Source: an uncultured Oscillospiraceae bacterium
GTDB lineage: Bacteria > Bacillota > Clostridia > Oscillospirales > Oscillospiraceae
Assembly: GCA_910577805.1 (NCBI GenBank)
Contig: CAJTOE010000077.1
Location: forward strand, 1-11,266
Direction: 5' to 3'
DNA: 11,266 nucleotides
The notes beneath the pieces are model-generated. The model did no database searches and was not told where the DNA came from. It worked only from the letters and a program-made list of their open reading frames with translations. This document shows positions 6,194-11,266 of this stretch, in pieces. A program made the position numbers and the translations under genes. How positions within the stretch are numbered: position 1 is the first letter of the stretch; the number at the start of each line of letters is the position of its first letter.

Positions 6194-6805
6194 ATGCAAA
6201 ATTATGTAACCGGCGGGACCATCCGCGCCCTGCGTGAGGCCCGCCATATGACCCAGGCTCAGCTGGCCGGGCTGTTATGCGTCAGCGACAAGACGATCTC
6301 CAAATGGGAGACCAGCAAGGGTCTGCCGGACATCACCCTTCTGGAGCCTCTGGCAAAGGCACTGGGCATCTCCGTGCCGGAGCTGCTGTCCGGGGAGCAG
6401 ATCGTCAACACCAACCGGGCCGGTAATATCCTGCGGTCCTCGCTGTACGTCTGCCCGGTGTGCGGAAATGTGATCTGTGCCGCCGGAGCGGCGCTGATTT
6501 CCTGCTGCGGGGTGGCTCTGCCCCCGCTGGAGGCGGAGGAGCCGGACCAGGCCCACAGACTGGAGCTGGAGGAGCTGGACGGGGAGTACTGCGTGTCTCT
6601 GGACCACGAGATGAGCAAGAGGCACTTTATTTCCTGGATGGCCCGCAGCACCTCGGACCGGTTTGAGCTGGTCAAGCTCTACCCGGAGGGGGGCTGTCAG
6701 GTGCGGTTCCCCCGGCGGGGGACAGGCTGTTTGTACTGGTACTGCAACCGCCACGGGCTGTTCCGGCAGCGGCTTTCCCACGGGCCGCGAACAGCGCTTG
6801 GATAG
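6194..6805 (+). CDS. XRE helix-turn-helix fused to desulfoferrodoxin/superoxide reductase module
   Basis: A 203-residue fusion. Residues 8-62 are an XRE (HTH_3) DNA-binding domain (TIRALREARHMTQAQLAG, SDKTISKWETSKGLPD, AKALGISVPELLSGE). Residues 85-106 carry the rubredoxin-like FeS4 site of desulfoferrodoxin: Cys87, Cys90 in CPVCGN and the adjacent pair Cys104-Cys105. Residues 115-190 match the superoxide reductase domain: His121, His138 and His144 in DHEMSKRHFISW, and Cys184/His187 in CNRHG, the full four-His-one-Cys iron centre. The usual EKH triplet with catalytic lysine is QAH here, so reductase activity may be low and a redox-sensing role is attractive. HTH-Dx-SOR proteins are a known subclass in Clostridia. 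ATG 6194 is preferred to GTG 6185, which is only 1 nt from the AAAGGAG site. The C-terminal 11 or so residues are antisense to the convergent chelatase gene. Confidence 0.87.
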   Translation: MQNYVTGGTIRALREARHMTQAQLAGLLCVSDKTISKWETSKGLPDITLLEPLAKALGISVPELLSGEQIVNTNRAGNILRSSLYVCPVCGNVICAAGAALISCCGVALPPLEAEEPDQAHRLELEELDGEYCVSLDHEMSKRHFISWMARSTSDRFELVKLYPEGGCQVRFPRRGTGCLYWYCNRHGLFRQRLSHGPRTALG

Positions 6806-7481
6806 CCGGGTATTCCCCCAGCCCCCGCAGGACGCATTGGACCGGATAGCCGGATTTCTCGAAAACGGATTTCCAGGAAGTTTCAGAGTCCCCGGCCATG
6901 TCCCGGAGGGCGTGCCCCCCGGCGGATAGCAGCAGAGGGTGAAGGACCACGCGCCTGTAAGGGCTGGCCCGGAGCTGGGAGAGAACGTCCGCCGTATTGG
7001 GCCGTCCGCTGAGTACCCCCAGAAAGCAGGACTTGGGCAGAAGGGCTTGCAGGCTGGTATAGACGGTGTTGGGCCTGGTTTTGCTCCCGTGGCCCAGGAA
7101 ACACACAGCGGTGTTGCTGTCATAGCTCTGGGCAATGGACGACAGCACTTCAGACACGGCTTCCAGGCCCTTGGCGCTGTCCAGCAGAGGCGCGCCTATT
7201 TGCAGGGATGAAAAATACTTTGCGTAGGGGGCGGCGGCGGCCTGGATGCGGTCGTATTCCTCCCCGCGCGTCAGCAGGACGGGCTGGAGAAGCAGAGTCC
7301 GGATTTTGTGCTGGACGGCCTGGTCCAGGGCTTGGCGCAATTCCCCGCCTGGGGTCCGCGTGGTGCAGACCAGACGGACGGTGTACGCGGGAAAGGCCTG
7401 GGCCATCGTCCGCCCGACAGCCTCCAGCGCCGTCCGGGAGGACGCGCCTGCGCCAGTCAAAATCAGTTCACAGTCCCCCAT
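6672..7481 (-). CDS. cbiK: CbiK-type sirohydrochlorin cobaltochelatase with abnormal C-terminal tail
   Basis: A 269-residue class II chelatase that inserts Co(II) into sirohydrochlorin in the anaerobic cobalamin pathway; related enzymes handle nickel or iron. Landmarks are TRGEEYDRI (71-79; the Glu that corresponds to Glu89 of Salmonella CbiK), FLGHGSKT with metal-binding His131 (His145), and LHPLLLSAGGHALRDMAGD with His190 (His207) followed by SETSW. GLGEYPAIQALFAARGKAA (221-238) is the normal end of the family; the remaining 31 residues are Ser/Gly/Pro-rich and antisense to the HTH-desulfoferrodoxin gene, so the native stop seems to have been lost. The ATG at 7479-7481 has GGAGG about 11 nt upstream. 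No other cobalamin gene is in the window. Substrate metal cannot be fixed from sequence. Confidence 0.85.
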   Translation of the reverse strand: MGDCELILTGAGASSRTALEAVGRTMAQAFPAYTVRLVCTTRTPGGELRQALDQAVQHKIRTLLLQPVLLTRGEEYDRIQAAAAPYAKYFSSLQIGAPLLDSAKGLEAVSEVLSSIAQSYDSNTAVCFLGHGSKTRPNTVYTSLQALLPKSCFLGVLSGRPNTADVLSQLRASPYRRVVLHPLLLSAGGHALRDMAGDSETSWKSVFEKSGYPVQCVLRGLGEYPAIQALFAARGKAAAGTARGGCSTSTNSLSPAGGTAPDSPPPGRA

Positions 7482-7509
7482 GGTGGTTCATGCCTCCGTT
7501 TCTGCTGCT

Positions 7510-7538
7510 AGTATGGATTGTTTTGCGGGTAATGTCAA
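7510..7538 (-). promoter_or_regulatory. Predicted sigma-A promoter of cbiK
   Basis: On the minus strand a perfect TTGACA (7533-7538), 17 nt, then CATACT (7510-7515; 4 of 6 matches). Transcription would start near 7503, giving a leader of about 20 nt that just contains the GGAGG site. No cobalamin riboswitch is visible in so short a leader. Confidence 0.65.
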
Positions 7539-7565
7539 GCCGCACCGCCAGAAGCGCGGTGCGGC
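7539..7565. promoter_or_regulatory. Perfect 10-bp inverted repeat abutting the cbiK -35
   Basis: GCCGCACCGC (7539-7548) and GCGGTGCGGC (7556-7565) flank a 7-nt centre CAGAAGC, directly upstream of the cbiK -35 box. It has the look of an intrinsic-terminator stem, but no long T-run follows on either strand and no gene feeds into it. It may be an operator, a remnant terminator or part of the neighbouring repeat. Confidence 0.55.
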
Positions 7566-7572
7566 CTTTGGG

Positions 7573-7743
7573 TTTCACCCTCATCCGTCACCGCCTGCGG
7601 CGGCGCCACCTTCCCCCTCACGGGGGAAGGCTTTTCTCTGCGTCTATCGATACTACTCCGCAGTTGGGTAAGTGCCATTGTTCAAGCCTTCCCCCTTGAC
7701 GGGGGAAGGTGGCTGGCCGGAGGCCAGACGGATGAGGGTGAAA
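7573..7743. repeat. MITE-like pair of 60-bp inverted repeat units
   Basis: The 347-bp gap between cbiK and the next gene holds two copies of one repeat, at 7573-7633 and, inverted, at 7684-7743, separated by 50 bp. Shared blocks are TTTCACCCTCATCCGTC at the outer ends and GCCACCTTCCCCC plus GGGGGAAGGC at the inner ends. Each unit forms two hairpins: CCTTCCCCC/GGGGGAAGG (loops TCAC and TTGAC) and a shorter one, CCGCC-TGC-GGCGG in the left unit but TGGCC-GGA-GGCCA in the right. There is no open frame or transposase. Very similar CCTTCCCCC hairpin repeats are, to my knowledge, scattered between genes in Oscillospiraceae genomes, so this is probably a copy of a non-autonomous dispersed element. 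Confidence 0.8.
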
Positions 7744-7762
7744 ACTCCCCCAAAATCCATCA

Positions 7763-7791
7763 TTGACAGCCCACCCCGCCGGTGCTATCCT
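7763..7791 (+). promoter_or_regulatory. Strong extended -10 sigma-A promoter of the 279-aa gene
   Basis: Perfect TTGACA (7763-7768), 17 nt, TATCCT (7786-7791) preceded by TGC (extended -10). Transcription would start near 7798, about 31 nt before the ATG at 7829. It begins only 20 bp after the right-hand repeat unit ends. Confidence 0.7.
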
Positions 7792-7828
7792 GAAAGGGCC
7801 AATCAAACAAAATAAGGATGTGTTCTCT

Positions 7829-8668
7829 ATGTTCGGATTTTCTTCTAAAAAAAGCGGCCCTGTCCAGATGGTCAAAGACGCGTATGACAAGGGCGTGCAG
7901 TACATGCAGGCCGGCGACCCGGCGCGGGCGATGCTCTGGTTGAGCCGGGCGGACACCATCTACTGTGCCAACGACGACACCTACGAGGCGGTGGGCGAGG
8001 CCCTCACCAAGGACTGCTCCAGCCGGATCGGCGCGCTGGAGGAGGAACCGACCCTGGTAAACCAGATCACCGCCCAGGTGGAGGAGCTGGCCGAGGAGCT
8101 GGAAGGCTCTCAGCTCCGGCTCTGGGGGCTGATGAGCATGGCGCGGCTGGCCCAGCTGGGCAAAAAGCTGGCGCAGCTGCCCGACTGTGAGGTGCTGGGC
8201 CAGCTGGAAACGGCGGTACGGCTGATGCTCCAGTCCTTCAGCTCCCCGATTTCCGGCCAGGAATTTCAGTTTCTGGAGTCTGTACGGGACGCGCTTTATG
8301 ATCTGAGCGATCTGGAGAGCTTTTGGGACTGCGGCGAAATCGAGGTCCCCGGCAAGGCCCCCTTCCAGGCCTTCGATTTGAACGGTATGCTGGCCGTGCT
8401 GGAGATGCACACCTATATAGACAGCCACCTGGCCTGCCTGCTGGGCGAGGAGGTAGGCGCGCCCGGCCCCCAGCCCGATATCGTCCCCTGTGCGCTGCTG
8501 CCCGACTACTACCTGCGCACCCTGGAGGGCGACATCTCCCAGGTGCCCGCCGTCCAGGCCGAGCTGGAGCGCATCCGGAGTGATTTTGCGTTCATCCAGA
8601 AATTCCCGGAGCTGTCCGACGTGGAGGCGCGTATCAACGGCTATTTGCAGCTGGATATTTTGGCTTAA
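7829..8668 (+). CDS. Helical cytoplasmic protein of unknown function
   Basis: I do not recognise this 279-residue protein. The ATG at 7829 follows AAGGAT and lies downstream of a clear promoter, which rules out in-frame codons further upstream as starts. There is no signal peptide or membrane span. Residues 11-60 form a helix pair with a short turn (DAYDKGVQYMQAGDPARAMLWL), which resembles a single TPR-like unit. Residues 75-137 are leucine-rich amphipathic helix (AQVEELAEELEGSQLRLW, LAQLGKKLAQLPD). Residues 215-232 contain a proline-rich turn and PDYYLRTLEGD. Five cysteines are scattered without a metal motif. It has its own strong promoter and precedes the ECF sigma gene by 70 bp with no hairpin terminator between, so some cotranscription is possible. 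An adaptor or scaffold role is a guess only. Confidence 0.8.
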   Translation: MFGFSSKKSGPVQMVKDAYDKGVQYMQAGDPARAMLWLSRADTIYCANDDTYEAVGEALTKDCSSRIGALEEEPTLVNQITAQVEELAEELEGSQLRLWGLMSMARLAQLGKKLAQLPDCEVLGQLETAVRLMLQSFSSPISGQEFQFLESVRDALYDLSDLESFWDCGEIEVPGKAPFQAFDLNGMLAVLEMHTYIDSHLACLLGEEVGAPGPQPDIVPCALLPDYYLRTLEGDISQVPAVQAELERIRSDFAFIQKFPELSDVEARINGYLQLDILA

Positions 8669-8685
8669 AAAATTTTTCTGCGTGA

Positions 8686-8714
8686 TGTGACAATCCCCCC
8701 TCCTGGCGCGTTTT
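8686..8714 (+). promoter_or_regulatory. Possible ECF-type promoter of the sigma/anti-sigma operon
   Basis: TGTGACA (8686-8692), 16 nt, then CGTTTT (8709-8714). ECF promoters typically combine an AAC/AC-containing -35 with a CGT-containing -10, and ECF operons are usually self-activated, so this is a candidate autoregulatory site. A sigma-A reading, GTGACA-18-TTTTAT, is equally possible. Confidence 0.35.
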
Positions 8715-8738
8715 ATAAGCAGAAAGGAGGTTTTCGGT

Positions 8739-9206
8739 ATGAATGATGCCCTGGGGCTGTTCCAGCAGTATAAGGACCCGGTCTACCGCCTGGCCCTGTC
8801 CATGACGGGGTCCGCCGCCGACGCGGAGGATGTGTGCCAGACCGTATTCCTGAAAGTGCTGGAAAAGCAGCCGGACCTTTTGCCTGGAAAAGAACGCGCC
8901 TGGCTGTTTCAGGTGACGGCCAATGAGTGCCGCAGTCTGTGGCGGCGGCTGAAGCGCCGCGGGACCGTCCCGCTGGACCAGGCGGCGGAGCTGGCCGCGC
9001 CGGAGGAAGGCGCCCTGCTGCGGCAGGTGATGGAACTGTCCCCCAAGGACCGGACGGTTTTGTATCTGCACTATTTCGAGGGGTTCTCCACCCAGGAGAC
9101 CGGCGCTCTGCTGCACATCAGCCAAAGCGCTGTGACGACCCGTCTGCTGCGGGCCAGGCAGAGACTGAAAGAACAGATGGGGGAGGATTGTCTGTATGAA
9201 GCATGA
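8739..9206 (+). CDS. ECF-family RNA polymerase sigma factor
   Basis: A 155-residue sigma-70 family protein of ECF size, with region 2 at about 5-60 (YKDPVYRLALSMTGSAADAE, then DVCQTVFLKVLEK, the core-binding and -10-recognition helices) and region 4 at about 98-145 (LSPKDRTVLYLHYFEGFS, HISQSAVTTRLLRARQRLKE, the -35-recognition helix-turn-helix). Regions 1 and 3 are absent, as usual for this class. The ATG at 8739 follows a strong AAAGGAGG with 8 nt spacing. Its last 11 bp overlap the next gene, which encodes a membrane protein of anti-sigma layout, so the pair should form a signal-controlled switch in which the sigma factor is held at the membrane until an envelope cue frees it. The inducing signal cannot be read from the sequence. 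Confidence 0.93.
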   Translation: MNDALGLFQQYKDPVYRLALSMTGSAADAEDVCQTVFLKVLEKQPDLLPGKERAWLFQVTANECRSLWRRLKRRGTVPLDQAAELAAPEEGALLRQVMELSPKDRTVLYLHYFEGFSTQETGALLHISQSAVTTRLLRARQRLKEQMGEDCLYEA

Positions 9207-10137
9207 ATATCAAGCCGCTATGGAGCGGGTCAAAATGCCGCCGGAGTGTGAGGCGCGGATTTTGGCGGCGCTGGAGCACGACCCAGTCAAACACAAAAAG
9301 ACCCATATCCGTACCGTTATCGCCATAGCGGCAGCGGTTTTCCTGCTGGTAAGCTCTACAGTGGCCGTCAGCTATCAAACCGGTGTACTGAACACGTTTT
9401 TTAAAGGAAACTCCAGCGTATTGGAACCCTACATTCAGTACCCCGACAGCGTATCCAACGGGGATTACCGGCTGAGTGTCAATGGGGCGCTGTATGATGG
9501 AAACAATTTCTATGCCGTACTGATTGTGGAAGGCCTGAACGAGCAAGCCATTGAAGATTTGAAAAGCAATCAAGTGATTGCGCAGAGCCACCTGGATTTC
9601 TGGGGCCAGGACATGGTGGACCGCCTGCTGGCTTCCGGAGGGAGCGGCCCGGATACCTTCCACCTGCTGAATGCCAGCGGGATATCGACCCGTGAGCTTT
9701 CTCCACCCGACGAGGCCAGCCGGGCTTGGCGCATCTCAGGCAACTTTATGGAAGCCCCCGAAAAAACAGAATCCATTGGCCTATGGCTGGATTTTATTGG
9801 ACGGGATTACATTGTCAATATCCCCATCGACAATATAATTACGCCCATCACACTGTATCCCGAACAATCGGACTGCATTGAAGTGACAATCTATGCCACC
9901 AGTGTCAAGGCGGTGTTCCTTGCATCAGGTATGGATTCTGAGATGCTGCAAGCTTTTTCCGTTGTGCTTGAGGATGGCAGCATCCTTACCCAGGATGATT
10001 TGGGTCTGCGTATGAACGATGGCACATACGACCCCCTGACCATGCGTTACGAGTGCAATTATTTGTTCGATGTTCCCATCGACCCCGCCCGGATAACCAC
10101 GGTTTCCATTAATGGTATAGAAGTGGCGGTATCCTGA
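9196..10137 (+). CDS. Probable membrane-anchored anti-sigma factor
   Basis: A 313-residue bitopic protein. Residues 1-37 are a short basic cytoplasmic segment (MKHEYQAAMERVKMPPECEA, then HDPVKHKKTH), 38-59 a single membrane helix (IRTVIAIAAAVFLLVSSTVAVS), and 60-313 an outside domain rich in beta structure (NGDYRLSVNGALYDGNNFYA, YIVNIPIDNIITPITLYP). This matches the layout of Firmicute anti-sigma proteins of the DUF4179 kind, though I cannot confirm the family. The ATG at 9196 lies inside the sigma gene, with GGGAGGA at 9180-9186, giving translational coupling and stoichiometric supply. The outer-domain coding sequence is visibly poorer in GC than the sigma gene. Only one cysteine or two lie outside, so no zinc (ZAS) anti-sigma motif is present. 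A terminator follows at once. Confidence 0.75.
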   Translation: MKHEYQAAMERVKMPPECEARILAALEHDPVKHKKTHIRTVIAIAAAVFLLVSSTVAVSYQTGVLNTFFKGNSSVLEPYIQYPDSVSNGDYRLSVNGALYDGNNFYAVLIVEGLNEQAIEDLKSNQVIAQSHLDFWGQDMVDRLLASGGSGPDTFHLLNASGISTRELSPPDEASRAWRISGNFMEAPEKTESIGLWLDFIGRDYIVNIPIDNIITPITLYPEQSDCIEVTIYATSVKAVFLASGMDSEMLQAFSVVLEDGSILTQDDLGLRMNDGTYDPLTMRYECNYLFDVPIDPARITTVSINGIEVAVS

Positions 10138-10142
10138 AAAAG

Positions 10143-10178
10143 GCCTCCCCCGAAATTCGTTAACGGGGGAGGCTTTTT
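10143..10178. terminator. Bidirectional intrinsic terminator
   Basis: GCCTCCCCCG (10143-10152) and CGGGGGAGGC (10164-10173) form a perfect 10-bp stem with an 11-nt loop, followed by T5 (10174-10178). The A-run at 10138-10141 supplies a short T-run on the minus strand, so it serves both the anti-sigma gene and the converging DUF1846 gene. Confidence 0.9.
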
Positions 10179-10203
10179 GCCGCAAATTTGCTCCAGCGCC
10201 TTG

Positions 10204-11266
10204 TTACCGGTGGTACAGCTTATCGTTGACCTGATATTTGGGCTGGCAGGTGAGCTGGAGTCCCAGCTTTTTATAGGTGCTTTCGTCCGGCGGCGAGAGC
10301 ATCACCGAGCAGTGGGCCTGACACCCATTCAGCCGGGCCAGGCACTCCAAGGCCCTTGCCGCGCGGGGGTCCGAGTTGGCCGACGACGCCAGGGCGATCA
10401 GCACCTCGTCACTGTGGAGCCTGGGGTTGCTGGACCCCAGATACCGCACTTTGACGGTCTGGATAGGCTCGATGGCGGACTGGGCGATCAAATGGACCCC
10501 GTGTCCCTCCGCGCCGGAGAGGGTTTTCAGGGCGTTGAGCAGAGCGGCGGCGGAACAGCCCATCAGCTCGGAGGTTTTTCCCGTCACGATTTCCCCGCTG
10601 GGCAGCTCGATGGCCATAGCCGGCTCGCCGGTTTCCTCGGCCTTGCGGTTGGCGGCGGCGGCGACCGGGCGCAGGTCCGCCGTCACCCCCGCCTTCTGCA
10701 TCAGCAGCTCCAGCTTAAAGACGGTGTTTTCGCCGCCCTTGCCCTGGCGCAGGCTGCACCGTGCGTCAAACCACCGGCGGATGATCTCCTGCCGTGCGGC
10801 CTCCTGCACCGCGCCGTCGTCCACGATGCAGAAGCCCGCCATATTCACCCCCATGTCCGTAGGGGATTTGTAGGGGCTTTCCCCAATGATTTTTTCAAAC
10901 ATGGCCGTCAGGACGGGGAACACCTCCACGTCCCGGTTGTAGTTCACGGTTGTCTCCCCGTAGGCCCGCAGATGGAAGGGGTCGATCATATTCACGTCGT
11001 CCAGATCGGCGGTGGCCGCCTCATAGGCCAGGTTGACCGGATGCTCCAGAGGCAGGTTCCACACGGGGAACGTCTCGTACTTGGCGTACCCGGCGGAAAT
11101 GCCCCGCTTGAACTCGTGGTAGAGCTGGCTCAGGCAGGTAGCCATTTTGCCGCTGCCGGGGCCGGGGGCGGTGACCACCACCAGGGGGCGGCTGGTCTCG
11201 ATGTAGTCGTTTTTGCCGAACCCCTCGTCGCTGACGATGTGGGCGATGTTGTGGGGGTAGCCGTCG
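10204..11266 (-). CDS. DUF1846-family protein, C-terminal part
   Basis: About 353 residues of a protein of the DUF1846 family (usually near 500 aa), running off the right edge, so the N-terminal 150 or so residues are missing. The frame is continuous to the last base: beyond the GTG at 11179-11181 it reads SDEGFGKNDYIETSRPLVV, so that GTG is not the start. The characteristic TAPGPGSGKMATCLSQLYHE is P-loop-like. Other conserved-looking stretches are GISAGYAKYETFPVWNLP, NYNRDVEVFPVL, YKSPTDMGVNMAGFCIVDD and GEIVTGKTSELMGCSAA. It is a cytoplasmic protein, widespread in Firmicutes, with no established function that I know; a nucleotide-dependent role is inferred from the glycine-rich loop only. 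It ends in TAA at 10204-10206 and converges on the anti-sigma gene across the shared terminator. Confidence 0.88.
   Translation of the reverse strand, partial: DGYPHNIAHIVSDEGFGKNDYIETSRPLVVVTAPGPGSGKMATCLSQLYHEFKRGISAGYAKYETFPVWNLPLEHPVNLAYEAATADLDDVNMIDPFHLRAYGETTVNYNRDVEVFPVLTAMFEKIIGESPYKSPTDMGVNMAGFCIVDDGAVQEAARQEIIRRWFDARCSLRQGKGGENTVFKLELLMQKAGVTADLRPVAAAANRKAEETGEPAMAIELPSGEIVTGKTSELMGCSAAALLNALKTLSGAEGHGVHLIAQSAIEPIQTVKVRYLGSSNPRLHSDEVLIALASSANSDPRAARALECLARLNGCQAHCSVMLSPPDESTYKKLGLQLTCQPKYQVNDKLYHR

Noticed and set aside
7470..7491. Seven-codon leader peptide (MNHHGGL) overlapping the cbiK start
   Set aside because: Its ATG lies only 1 nt after the GGAGG site, too close for initiation; the cbiK ATG fits better.
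7539..7743. Cobalamin riboswitch upstream of cbiK
   Set aside because: The predicted start leaves a leader of about 20 nt, the region beyond is occupied by repeats, and no B12-box-like segment was seen.
8668..8685. A-run/T-run after the 279-aa gene as a terminator
   Set aside because: AAAAAATTTTT has no GC stem, so it is not an intrinsic terminator.

Overview
The window reads as chromosome from a GC-rich, anaerobic, low-oxygen-adapted member of the Clostridia, most like the Oscillospiraceae (Flavonifractor/Intestinimonas/Oscillibacter type). This placement is inferred from the high-GC codon use combined with Firmicute-type AGGAGG ribosome binding sites, a two-cluster ferredoxin, an anaerobic-pathway cobaltochelatase, a desulfoferrodoxin-type protein, and a repeat family rich in CCTTCCCCC/GGGGGAAGG hairpins. 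No species can be named from sequence alone. I see no rRNA, tRNA, CRISPR array, transposase or phage gene.

Layout. (1) Bases 1-2029, plus strand: the 3' end of cysteine synthase (cysK), then a cysteine desulfurase (iscS/nifS type) and an IscU/NifU-type scaffold, so cysteine synthesis runs into sulfur mobilisation and Fe-S assembly. A bidirectional terminator closes this block. (2) Bases 2110-3740, minus strand: a dhaL-dhaK pair encoding the two catalytic subunits of a dihydroxyacetone-kinase-family enzyme, with no dhaM in view and an upstream sigma-A-like promoter. (3) Bases 3908-4710, minus strand: a 2[4Fe-4S] ferredoxin and a NapH-like polytopic Fe-S membrane protein, translationally coupled through an ATGA overlap; probably a membrane electron-transfer module. 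(4) Bases 4838-6085, plus strand: a 415-aa cysteine-free helical protein of unknown function, preceded by a strong match to a sigma-D/sigma-28 (flagellar) promoter. (5) Bases 6194-6805, plus strand: an XRE helix-turn-helix fused to a complete desulfoferrodoxin module (all four FeS4 cysteines and all five superoxide-reductase-centre ligands), converging on an antisense CbiK-type cobaltochelatase with a 134-bp coding overlap. (6) Bases 7482-7828: a regulatory and repeat region with divergent promoters flanking a MITE-like pair of inverted repeats. (7) Bases 7829-10137, plus strand: an unrecognised helical protein, then an ECF sigma factor overlapping its probable membrane anti-sigma factor, closed by a second bidirectional terminator. 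(8) Bases 10204-11266, minus strand: the C-terminal two thirds of a DUF1846 protein running off the window.

The common thread is sulfur, Fe-S and redox metabolism: cysK-iscS-iscU, the ferredoxin/NapH-like pair and the HTH-desulfoferrodoxin. The remainder is a set of small unrelated transcription units. The points most worth a second look are the HTH-desulfoferrodoxin, whose usual catalytic lysine is absent and which may be an oxidant/iron sensor; the exact back-to-back junction at about 6768 where two convergent genes have both lost their own stop codons; the sigma-D-like promoter in front of the cysteine-free orphan; and the repeat pair whose hairpin stems differ by compensatory changes.
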